A stretch of DNA of 23,843 nt, taken from positions 1 through 23,843 of the forward strand of contig CAIPTQ010000131.1 of the NCBI GenBank assembly GCA_903868035.1. The letters run 5' to 3'. Below the pieces are notes generated by a model. It was not told where the DNA came from. It was given only the letters and a program-made list of their open reading frames with translations, and ran no database searches. This document shows, piece by piece, positions 1 to 6,513 of this stretch; positions within the stretch are counted from its first letter, which is position 1; each line of letters opens with the position of its first letter. The position numbers and the translations under genes are program-made. The stretch comes from an uncultured Phycisphaerales bacterium (GTDB taxonomy: Bacteria > Planctomycetota > Phycisphaerae > WQYP01).

Positions 1-1210
1 GCACCGCCAGGTCGTTGACCAGGTTCGCCCCGTGCGTGTAGGCTCCGATGTTCACCAAATCCTCCAGCTCGGCATAGGTCGCCAGAAGCTGCCCGACGCG
101 GTTGGCCATTTTCTGCTGCTCGGCATCGGTCACGTCCGGCCGCACGCGCGAGATCGACTGCAAAATGTCGATGGCCGGGAAATGCCCGCGGTTGGCCAAC
201 CGGCGCTCCAGCCACAGGTGGCCGTCGGTGATGCCCTTGACGGCGTCGGAGATCGGTTCGTTGAAATCGTCCCCCTCGACGAGCACCGTGTAAAACCCGG
301 TGATCGACCCGCGCGCCGTCTGGCCGGCGCGCTCCAAAATCTCCGGCAGCAGCGCGAACACCGACGGGGTGTACCCCTTGGTGGCCGGCGGCTCGCCGAC
401 GGACAGGCCGATCTGCCGCTGGGCGTGGGCCATGCGCGTCAGCGAGTCCATCAGCAGCAGGACGTTGAGGCCCTCGTCGCGAAAATACTCGGCCACGGTG
501 GACGCGGCCCGCGCCGCCCGCACGCGCATGATCGGCGGATCGTCGGCGGTGGAAACCACCACGATGGAGCGCCGCAAACCATCCTCGCCCAGGGAATGCT
601 GCAGGAAGTCCTGCACTTCGCGGCCGCGCTCGCCGATGAGCGCGATGATCGAAATATCCGCCGAGGTGTTCTTGGCAATCATCGACATGATGGTGGACTT
701 GCCCACGCCGGGACCGGCAAAGATGCCCAAACGCTGGCCCAGGCCGCAGGTGAGCAGCGCATCGACCGCCCGAATCCCCGTGCCGATGGGTTTGTTGATC
801 GGCACGCGCTGCATGCAGTCCACGGCCCGCACGTTCACCGGCCGCCGCCCGCCGCCCACCAGCTTGACCGGTCCCTTGCCATCCAGGGGCCGGCCCAGGG
901 CATCGACCACCCGCCCCACGAGCATGGGGCTGCAGATCATCCGCTGGGCGCCGGTGGTCATCCGCACGGCGTTTCCCGGGGCGATCCCCTCCAACCGTCC
1001 CAGGGACATCACCAGCGCGCTGCCACCGCCAAAGCCCACGACCTGTCCGGGCACGAGGCCCACGTCGCTTTCGATCACGACCGCCGAATCGACGGGGGCC
1101 GGAAAATCAGACACGCGCACGGTCAAGCCGCGCACGGATTCCACCTGGCCGCGAATCTCCATGGACTCGATGCCCGCCACCTGTTCAATCTGATTCGCCA
1201 GCAGCGTCAT
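1..1210 (-). CDS. fliI: Flagellar export ATPase FliI (3' end outside the window)
   Basis: FliI is the cytoplasmic ATPase of the flagellar type III export gate; it forms a hexamer and helps unload and unfold export substrates with FliH. The visible 403 residues have the family order: a short beta-barrel N-terminus, the Walker A loop GPGVGKST at about 166-173, the conserved IALIGERGREV segment at about 188-199, and Walker B LLLMD at about 251-255 followed by SLTRMA. The segment GEPPATKGYTPSVF at about 272-285 is also typical. FliI proteins usually run to about 440 residues, so roughly 40 C-terminal residues lie beyond base 1. The ATG at 1210 overlaps the fliH stop in an ATGA junction, which points to translational coupling. 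FliI is preferred over the F1 beta subunit or the injectisome ATPase because of the flagellar neighbours. Confidence 0.96.
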   Translation of the reverse strand, partial: MTLLANQIEQVAGIESMEIRGQVESVRGLTVRVSDFPAPVDSAVVIESDVGLVPGQVVGFGGGSALVMSLGRLEGIAPGNAVRMTTGAQRMICSPMLVGRVVDALGRPLDGKGPVKLVGGGRRPVNVRAVDCMQRVPINKPIGTGIRAVDALLTCGLGQRLGIFAGPGVGKSTIMSMIAKNTSADISIIALIGERGREVQDFLQHSLGEDGLRRSIVVVSTADDPPIMRVRAARAASTVAEYFRDEGLNVLLLMDSLTRMAHAQRQIGLSVGEPPATKGYTPSVFALLPEILERAGQTARGSITGFYTVLVEGDDFNEPISDAVKGITDGHLWLERRLANRGHFPAIDILQSISRVRPDVTDAEQQKMANRVGQLLATYAELEDLVNIGAYTHGANLVNDLAV

Positions 1211-1923
1211 GGCGCGCTATTCCCATCTTTAGGACCCAGCAATTCCTCGGCGATCCGATCCAATTGCGTTTCGATCCGGGCGTCGATCTTCCCGGCGCCG
1301 AACCGCAACTCGCATCCGCCGGGCGTGATGCCCTCATCCGGGGTCAATTCCACCTCTTCAATGGAGCGCAGCTTGGCCAGCAGGTCCGGCAGATACTCGC
1401 CCAGCGCATCGACTTCCAGGGGATTCACCAGCAGCGCCACCCGCCGGGCGGCGCCGGCCGTGCGCAGGGTCTCCTCCACTATCGCCGCGGCGACCTGGCG
1501 ATTTTGCAGCGCCTCCTGATGGGTGACGCGCCGGGCGATCGCCAACGCGAGTTTGACCAAATCCTCGCGGGCGTCAGCCACGTGTTCAGGCATGTGCTGG
1601 CGGAGCAATTCGAGCGTCTGGGACCAACGGGCGGTCAAATCCGCAAGCTGCGCGGCCGCCGCGGCCAGGGCTTCGTCGCGGCCCTGCTGGCGGCCCTGCG
1701 CCAGGCCCGCCTCCAGGCCTTCCTGCTGGCCGGCCTGCCGTGCCTGCTCCCGGATGCGGAGCGTTTCGCGCTCCGCCGCCGCGCGCCCGTCGGCCAGCAG
1801 CCGCGCCGCCTGGTCGCGCGCCCGCGCGACAATCTCCGCGGCCTCGTGTTCCAGGTCCGACAGGTCCATCACGATGGCGCTGTCCCGCACCCGTGACTTA
1901 TGCTGCGCTTTCATGACCGGCAT
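1207..1923 (-). CDS. fliH: Flagellar assembly protein FliH, export ATPase regulator
   Basis: FliH binds FliI, restrains its ATPase activity and docks it at the export gate. The 238-residue product has a long charged helical stretch rich in Ala, Arg, Glu and Gln (about residues 20-90). A C-terminal domain follows with the family-like pattern AREDLVKLALAIARRVTHQE and a final VELTPDEGITPGGCELR block resembling V/F-ATPase E/delta subunits. The ATG at 1923 is chosen because AGGAG lies five bases upstream. The frame stays open to 1959, but that extension reads through a heptad-repeat tract. A second ATG at 1914 is also possible. The gene sits 47 bases after fliG and overlaps fliI by four bases. FliH sequences are weakly conserved, so the name rests partly on position. 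Confidence 0.88.
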   Translation of the reverse strand: MPVMKAQHKSRVRDSAIVMDLSDLEHEAAEIVARARDQAARLLADGRAAAERETLRIREQARQAGQQEGLEAGLAQGRQQGRDEALAAAAAQLADLTARWSQTLELLRQHMPEHVADAREDLVKLALAIARRVTHQEALQNRQVAAAIVEETLRTAGAARRVALLVNPLEVDALGEYLPDLLAKLRSIEEVELTPDEGITPGGCELRFGAGKIDARIETQLDRIAEELLGPKDGNSAP

Positions 1924-1966
1924 ACATGCTCCTGCCACTGACCACCGGCCACTGGCCACTGACCGC
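1924..1966. repeat. Degenerate heptad repeat between fliG and fliH
   Basis: On the plus strand the text falls into 7-base units CCACTGA, CCACCGG, CCACTGG, CCACTGA, CCGCTAT. The units match those upstream of fliF (4930-5033). The tract fills almost the whole fliG-fliH gap and stops right at the fliH ribosome-binding site. Confidence 0.75.
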
Positions 1967-1970
1967 TATC

Positions 1971-2984
1971 TCACACGACCAGGTCTTTTTCGCCGCCGCG
2001 GCCGCTGATGATGATTTCGCCGCTTTCCTCAAGCCGCCGCACGACATCCACGATCTTCTGCTGCGAGGATTCGACATCGCTGACGCGCACCGGGCCCATG
2101 TATTCCATATCTTCCTTGATGAGCTGCGAAGCGCGTTCCGACATGTTCTTGAAAATCTTGTCCTTTAGGTCCTGCGAGGCGGTCTTGAGGGCCAGCGCCA
2201 GGTCGTCGTTGTCCACTTCCTTGAGCATCGCCTGGATGCCCTTGTCGTTGACCATCATGATGTCCTCGAAGACGAACATCAGGCGGCGAATCTGCTCCAC
2301 TAAATCCGGATCCTCCGCCTCCAGGCCCTCCATGATGCTTTTCTCCGTCGCCCGGTCGGCCAGGTTGAGCATCTCGGCCACCGTGTCCACGCCGCCGGCC
2401 TTCTCGAAGGTCTGCGTGATCATCGCCGAGAGCCGGTGCTCCAGCCCGCGCTCCACCTCCTTGATGACCTCGGGGTTGGTCTGTTCCATGTTGGCGATGC
2501 GCTTGACGACCTCGACCTGCTTCTGCCCGGGCAGGCCGCGGAGAATCTCCGACGCCTGTGTGGGCTTGAGATGCGCCAGGATCAGCGCGATCGTCTGCGG
2601 ATGCTCATCCTGGATGAACGTCAGCAAATTGTCGCTCTCGGCCTTCTGCAGGAACGAAAACGGCGCGCTTTGGATCGCCTGGTTCACCTGCTCGATGATC
2701 TTGTTGGCCTTATCCGCCGGCAGGCTCTTGGACAGCAGCGTCTTGGCGTAGTCCCAGCCGCCTTCGTCGGCGTAGGTGCGGGCCAGCGCGAGCTGGTAGA
2801 ACTCCTCCACCACGCCGTCGCGCATGTCCTGGGTCACCGGCCCCACGGCGGCCAGCTCGCGCGACAGCTCCTCGATCTGCACGTCATCCAGATGCTTGAG
2901 GATGTCCGACGCGATCGTCTGCTCCAGCGTCAAGATCAGTATCGCCGCCTTCCGCAATCCGCTTACTTCACCGGCATCTGCCAT
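1971..2984 (-). CDS. fliG: Flagellar motor switch protein FliG
   Basis: FliG is the C-ring protein that contacts the stator and generates torque, and it sits on the FliF MS-ring. The 337 residues match the usual family length (330-345). The N-terminal domain starts with GLRKAAILILTLEQ, the middle domain carries the EHPQTIALILAHLKP signature, and the C-terminal domain holds the charged torque helix region (KEVDNDDLALALKTAS) followed by KIFKNMSERA and GPVRVSDVE. The start at 2984 is supported by AAGGGA seven bases upstream. It lies 57 bases after fliF, the standard order in flagellar operons. No key region appears missing. Confidence 0.97.
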   Translation of the reverse strand: MADAGEVSGLRKAAILILTLEQTIASDILKHLDDVQIEELSRELAAVGPVTQDMRDGVVEEFYQLALARTYADEGGWDYAKTLLSKSLPADKANKIIEQVNQAIQSAPFSFLQKAESDNLLTFIQDEHPQTIALILAHLKPTQASEILRGLPGQKQVEVVKRIANMEQTNPEVIKEVERGLEHRLSAMITQTFEKAGGVDTVAEMLNLADRATEKSIMEGLEAEDPDLVEQIRRLMFVFEDIMMVNDKGIQAMLKEVDNDDLALALKTASQDLKDKIFKNMSERASQLIKEDMEYMGPVRVSDVESSQQKIVDVVRRLEESGEIIISGRGGEKDLVV

Positions 2985-3041
2985 GCTGCAATCCCTTTCA
3001 TCCGTGGACCATGGACCCGCCGGCGCGCCCCGGCCGCGCGC

Positions 3042-4757
3042 CTATTTGTTCTTGGCCATCCAGCGCTTCACCAGGGCCGCGGCGTTTTCCGGATTTTCCT
3101 TGATCATGATCGACACCTCGTCCACCATCTTGCGGCTGGCCAGCGTCTCGTCATCCAGTTCAATGCCCGTCAGCACGGCCTCGCCCTGGTTGGCCTCGCC
3201 GAAGACGTCATAGGCGGCATCCCACTGCTCCACCCCGGCCTTCCTTTTCCTCTTGCCCCCACCGCCCCCCCCGCCGCCCGCGAAGAACGCGCCCGTGTCC
3301 ACCTCGCCCTCGGTCCCCGCCGGCACGGCGCGCCGCACCATCCGCAGCATCATCCCCAGCGCCCCCAAGGCCACCAGCGCCAGCACGCCCTGCTTGGCGT
3401 ACTGCGAAATCAGCGGCAAGGTTCCGGAGGCGAAACCCGTCGCGGCCGCCGCCAGCGCGGGCATCTTGAGCACCACCGCGTCGTCAAACCAATCCACCTT
3501 GATCTGCTCGTCGGTCTTGGCCCCGATCGCGTTTTTCGCCAGCGCCGCCGCTTTCTTGAGTTCCGGCCCGATCACCTCCATCTGAAACTTCTCCTCCTCC
3601 GCCTGATCCTTGGGCTCCGCCTTGGGATCCTTCAGCTTGTTGCGGTACACCGACACAAAATAGCTCCGCGGCAAACTGATGCTCGCCGTCAGTTCCTTGA
3701 TGTCGCCCGGCGGCACGATGCTGGTGATGTTCTTCTCCCCCACCACCACCTTGGTGTCCGTCTTGCTCACCGTGCTGGTCGATCCGCCGCGCCCCCCCCC
3801 GCCCCCGCCGGCCGGTTCGCCCACCGCGGAAACGCCGTTGGACTTCACGCCCGGCTCACCCGCGGCGCCCCCGCCGCCCTCGGTGCTGATCGTCTCCTGA
3901 TTCGTTTCCGACGTCACCTTGGAGATCACATTCTTGGGATCCAGCAGCAGCTCGCGGATCGTCTTGGACGCCATATCCGGCACCACGTTCACCGCGATTT
4001 TCACATCGCCAAAACTCGAAAACATCTGCTCGAGCTTCCGGGCCATGTCATCCTCAATCAGCTTCTTCCACGACAGCACATCCGCCGGCATGGGCGTGTC
4101 GCCGCTGGGCACGTGATAGGGCCGCTGGCCGTTAACGATCAAATGCACATCTTCCCGCTTCATCCCCGACACCGCCCCGCTCACCAGCTCGGCGATCGCC
4201 TGCACCTGGTTAGTGGAGAGTTCCGCGGTGTCGCGCGTCTTGATGTACACCGATGCCGTGGAGGGCATCGGCGGGCGGCCCAGGGACTGCTGCTGGCCCA
4301 GCGAAATGATCACCGAACCTTCCGCGACATAGGGAAACGAGGTGATATAGCGCGTCAGTTCCATCTCCAGGGCGTTGTTCCACATGCGGGCGTTCTGGGC
4401 TTCCGGGGTGAACAGGCCCGGCGGCTGCACCAAAATCTTCAGATTGTTCGGCAGTACCTGCTGGCTGGCCAACACCCCGCGGATCGCATACGCCTGCTCC
4501 ACCGGCACGAGTACCTGATCCTGCGAAATTTGGTACTCGTACTTGCCCTTAAGAGCCATCTCCACCCTCGCGATCTGCTCGCCGGTCATGGGCTGGGCGA
4601 TCAACGGCACCATCTGCGGCTTGGCTGACCAGACGACGGTCCAGAAGATCGTGCCCACCATGAAGATGCCCAGCAGGCCGATCAGCAACTTCTGGCTGAC
4701 GGTAAGGCCGAGCAACTGCGCCTTGATTTGCACGAGATATTTGCGGATCAGATCCAT
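3042..4757 (-). CDS. fliF: Flagellar MS-ring protein FliF
   Basis: FliF builds the inner-membrane MS-ring, the first structure of the basal body and the mount for FliG. The 571-residue product has a TM helix near the N-terminus (about residues 23-43, LLIGLLGIFMVGTIFW). A YscJ/FliF ring-building domain follows, then a Gly/Ser-rich low-complexity segment. A second TM helix (GVLALVALGALGMML) comes before the C-terminal FliG-binding tail, which ends MIKENPENAAALVKRWM. The coding strand contains G9 (3792-3800) and G8 (3265-3272) runs, which are rare and slippage-prone. The start is uncertain: ATG at 4757 (MDLIRKYL) and at 4766 are both near GAGAGG. The frame stays open to 4925, but that extension looks non-coding. 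Confidence 0.95.
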   Translation of the reverse strand: MDLIRKYLVQIKAQLLGLTVSQKLLIGLLGIFMVGTIFWTVVWSAKPQMVPLIAQPMTGEQIARVEMALKGKYEYQISQDQVLVPVEQAYAIRGVLASQQVLPNNLKILVQPPGLFTPEAQNARMWNNALEMELTRYITSFPYVAEGSVIISLGQQQSLGRPPMPSTASVYIKTRDTAELSTNQVQAIAELVSGAVSGMKREDVHLIVNGQRPYHVPSGDTPMPADVLSWKKLIEDDMARKLEQMFSSFGDVKIAVNVVPDMASKTIRELLLDPKNVISKVTSETNQETISTEGGGGAAGEPGVKSNGVSAVGEPAGGGGGGRGGSTSTVSKTDTKVVVGEKNITSIVPPGDIKELTASISLPRSYFVSVYRNKLKDPKAEPKDQAEEEKFQMEVIGPELKKAAALAKNAIGAKTDEQIKVDWFDDAVVLKMPALAAAATGFASGTLPLISQYAKQGVLALVALGALGMMLRMVRRAVPAGTEGEVDTGAFFAGGGGGGGGKRKRKAGVEQWDAAYDVFGEANQGEAVLTGIELDDETLASRKMVDEVSIMIKENPENAAALVKRWMAKNK

Positions 4758-4929
4758 GGCCTCCATGCCTCTCTTCAAGACCCCGCCGTGATGGACAATG
4801 GCCCAACCCGGCGAAGTGAACCGCGCAATGCGCACCCAGGAACAGGCGCGCCAGCGGCCGCTCCGCAGCCGTAATCGTCTCATCGGTACAAAGGGGGAAA
4901 CTTCATCAAAGGAAAATGGAGGCAATGGT

Positions 4930-5033
4930 CCGTTGTCAGTGGGCAGTGGTCAGTTGCAGCGCAGGTTTTGCGCTCCAACCACTCACTGACTACTGACTAC
5001 TGACAACTGGCCACTGACCACTCACCACTCACT
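4930..5033. repeat. Inverted heptad-repeat block in the fliF-fliE gap
   Basis: The plus strand reads as heptads of the type TGGTCAG/TGGGCAG on the left and CTGACTA, CTGACTA, CTGACAA, CTGGCCA, CTGACCA, CTCACCA, CTCACTA on the right. The left arm and the segment from about 5004 to 5025 are reverse complements at 19 of 22 positions, so the block can fold into a long hairpin. A nested stem AGCGCA...TGCGCT lies in its loop. The 265-base gap between fliE and fliF is mostly this block plus sequence in which I see nothing else. Confidence 0.8.
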
Positions 5034-5355
5034 ATATCCGCAGATTCTTCACCTCATCATACGCATCTTGCAGCTTGTTGCGGATTTGCGTGAGCATGCT
5101 GAAGGCCAGGCTCGCCTTCTGGCTGGCGGAGATCACTTCCCCCATATTTTGCGTCTTGCCGGTGACGAAATCCTGCAGCTTCTGGTCGGCATCTTCCTGG
5201 AGTTGATTGACCTCGCTGAGGTTCTTCATCAGCACGTCCTTGAAACTGCCTTGGCCTTCGCCGGGCGTGGCGCTGGTGCCGGCGGTTCCGGTGCCGATCT
5301 TGCCGATTTGGCCGGCTCCGGTCGTGATTGTATTTAGCTGATTAAGCGCGTCCAC
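5032..5355 (-). CDS. fliE: Flagellar hook-basal body protein FliE
   Basis: FliE is the adaptor between the MS-ring and the proximal rod and is among the first proteins exported. The 107 residues are the expected size. The C-terminal half carries the family pattern: SFKDVLMKNLSEVNQLQ, then DADQKLQDFVTGK, then ISASQKASLAFSMLTQIRNKLQDAYDEV. The N-terminus is Gly/Thr-rich and poorly conserved, as usual. The start is a GTG at 5355, supported by AAAGGGA about seven bases upstream. The gene follows flgC, giving the common order flgB-flgC-fliE, but 93 bases of inverted repeat separate them. Confidence 0.94.
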   Translation of the reverse strand: MDALNQLNTITTGAGQIGKIGTGTAGTSATPGEGQGSFKDVLMKNLSEVNQLQEDADQKLQDFVTGKTQNMGEVISASQKASLAFSMLTQIRNKLQDAYDEVKNLRI

Positions 5356-5365
5356 AGTTATTTCC

Positions 5366-5446
5366 CTTTAGTTTCCAGTTTCAGGTTTCAAGTTTCGAGT
5401 GTCAAGTTCCGGTTCTTGAAACTTGAAACTCGACACTTGAAACTAC
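5366..5446. repeat. Inverted heptad repeat (TTGAAAC family) between flgC and fliE
   Basis: The left arm contains units such as GTTTCAG, GTTTCAA, GTTTCGA and GTGTCAA. The right arm contains TTGAAAC, TTGAAAC, TCGACAC, TTGAAAC. The two 29-base arms are reverse complements at 24 positions around a loop of about eight bases, so RNA from either strand could form a long hairpin. The unit differs from the CTGACCA family next door. Confidence 0.8.
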
Positions 5447-5448
5447 TT

Positions 5449-5856
5449 TTACCCCAAAACCCGCAGCGTCGCATTGAGCATCGACTTGGTGGTTTCGATG
5501 GCCGTCACATTCGATTCATACGCCCGCGTCGCCTCCAGCGCGTTGACGTTTTCCACGAATAGATTCACGTTCGGATAGTTCACAAACCCCTTGGCATCCG
5601 CCAGGCGGCTCGAAGGTTCATACTTCTGCACAAACGGCGCTGGGTCCTGTTCGATGCTCTTGACGCGCACGCCCGCGCCGCCGTCGGTGCGCTGCGGCTC
5701 GAAAATGGTGAACAGGCGGCGGTAAGGAATGTGGCTGCCATCCCGAGCAACGCCGGCGTCCGCGGCATCCACGTTGGCGATGTTCGAGGCGATCGTGTCC
5801 AGACGCACCCGCTGGGCGCTCAAGGCGCTGGCCGAAATGTCAAAAGCTCCGAACAT
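5449..5856 (-). CDS. flgC: Flagellar proximal rod protein FlgC
   Basis: FlgC is a rod subunit exported by the flagellar system. The 135 residues start with the rod/hook N-terminal signature (FDISASALSAQRVRLDTIASNIANVDA) and end with the matching C-terminal helix (YPNVNLFVENVNALEATRAYESNVTAIETTKSMLN). These two helices form the D0 coiled coil typical of axial proteins. FlgC is usually 130-150 residues, so the gene looks complete. The ATG at 5856 has AAGGTGA just upstream and lies 12 bases after the flgB stop, so the two are almost certainly co-transcribed. Confidence 0.96.
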   Translation of the reverse strand: MFGAFDISASALSAQRVRLDTIASNIANVDAADAGVARDGSHIPYRRLFTIFEPQRTDGGAGVRVKSIEQDPAPFVQKYEPSSRLADAKGFVNYPNVNLFVENVNALEATRAYESNVTAIETTKSMLNATLRVLG

Positions 5857-5868
5857 CTGTCACCTTCA

Positions 5869-6300
5869 TTACGCTTTCATCGCGATGGCACGGGCCAGTG
5901 TGTCATAGCGGTTCTTCAAAAATTGGGCCGCCATGTTGTGGGCCATCGCGTTGTCGGCCATCTGGCTCATCAGGTATTCCATGCTGCGGACGCCGCGGTC
6001 GTGGAACGGCACGCTGTTGGGCATTTCCACTGACTGGGTCGTCACGCCGGAACCTCCGGGCTCGAACCCCACCGTGTCCTGCGACTGGGGTTCATAGGTG
6101 TCATTGAGCGACTCCCGCTGGCGTTTTACGGCATCCCGCAGGGCTTTCTGAAACTGCGCCACGGGCAGATCACGCTGCACGTAGCCGGGGGTCGAGGCGT
6201 TGGCGATGTCCGCCAGTAGCACATTGTGCCGCTGTTCGGTGAAGCTCATCGTCTGCTCGAGCATCCGGACGGTCGGATTGGAAAGCAGCGTGTCGATCAT
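5869..6300 (-). CDS. flgB: Flagellar proximal rod protein FlgB
   Basis: FlgB is the most proximal rod protein. The 143-residue product has the N-terminal rod motif (QRHNVLLADIANASTPGYVQRDL), a variable centre, and the C-terminal helix (EYLMSQMADNAMAHNMAAQFLKNRYDTLARAIAMKA) typical of FlgB. The ATG at 6300 has AGGA six bases upstream. It is the first structural gene of the flgB-flgC-fliE-fliF-fliG-fliH-fliI run. Two sigma-54-type promoters lie in the 212-base gap before it, and the gene for a sigma-54 activator lies beyond that gap. Confidence 0.95.
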   Translation of the reverse strand: MIDTLLSNPTVRMLEQTMSFTEQRHNVLLADIANASTPGYVQRDLPVAQFQKALRDAVKRQRESLNDTYEPQSQDTVGFEPGGSGVTTQSVEMPNSVPFHDRGVRSMEYLMSQMADNAMAHNMAAQFLKNRYDTLARAIAMKA

Positions 6301-6326
6301 AAAGCATCCTGCGATGGAACGTGCCG

Positions 6327-6361
6327 CCGTCTCCGACGGGGGCGGGCCTCTCGACCCGCCC
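6327..6361. repeat. Two GC-rich hairpins upstream of flgB
   Basis: CCGTC-TCC-GACGG (6327-6339) and GGGCGGG-N8-CCCGCCC (6340-6361) are perfect stems placed end to end, just before the flgB start. No U-run follows on either strand. They could slow readthrough from the activator gene or sit in the flgB leader; that role is inference. Confidence 0.6.
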
Positions 6362-6368
6362 TATGCAG

Positions 6369-6384
6369 TGCAACCGTCATACCA
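6369..6384 (-). promoter_or_regulatory. Sigma-54-type promoter upstream of flgB (proximal)
   Basis: On the minus strand the sequence is TGGTATGACGGTTGCA. It has GG (-24) and GC (-12) separated by exactly ten bases, and a perfect TTGCA -12 element; consensus is TGGCAC-N5-TTGCA. The predicted start is near 6358, giving a leader of about 57 bases before flgB. The neighbouring gene encodes a sigma-54 activator. Confidence 0.6.
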
Positions 6385-6448
6385 CCCCTGATACGGGGAT
6401 AGGACCGCCAAATATCGCGGCATTTCGGCAACGAGGCGACATTTTGCC

Positions 6449-6465
6449 GCGCATAAACCGCGCCA
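6449..6465 (-). promoter_or_regulatory. Sigma-54-type promoter upstream of flgB (distal)
   Basis: On the minus strand the sequence is TGGCGCGGTTTATGCGC, with GG and GC separated by ten bases and five of six bases matching the TGGCAC -24 element. The -12 element is ATGC instead of TTGC. The predicted start is near 6439. It may act together with, or instead of, the proximal site. Confidence 0.5.
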
Positions 6466-6479
6466 CCAACGCATTTTTT

Positions 6480-6513
6480 GCCACTAACCACGAACAACTA
6501 ACCACGAACAACT
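6480..6513. repeat. Heptad repeat at the 3' end of the activator gene
   Basis: The plus-strand units are ACTAACC, ACGAACA, ACTAACC, ACGAACA, ACTCACG, i.e. a 14-base unit repeated twice. The tract abuts the stop codon of the response regulator gene. Its unit resembles, but is not the same as, the repeats near fliF. Confidence 0.7.

Noticed and set aside
2436..4628. A 730-codon open frame on the plus strand opposite fliG and fliF
   Set aside because: It is the antisense shadow of two clearly conserved flagellar genes in high-GC DNA, with a His/Arg/Leu-rich composition and no recognisable domain.
4758..4925. N-terminal extension of fliF by about 56 residues
   Set aside because: The extension is Arg-rich with no similarity to FliF N-termini, and the expected short cytoplasmic tail before the first TM helix begins at 4757 or 4766.
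4930..5446. A CRISPR array, because of regular short repeats
   Set aside because: The period is seven bases with no spacers, the units are degenerate and no cas gene is present.
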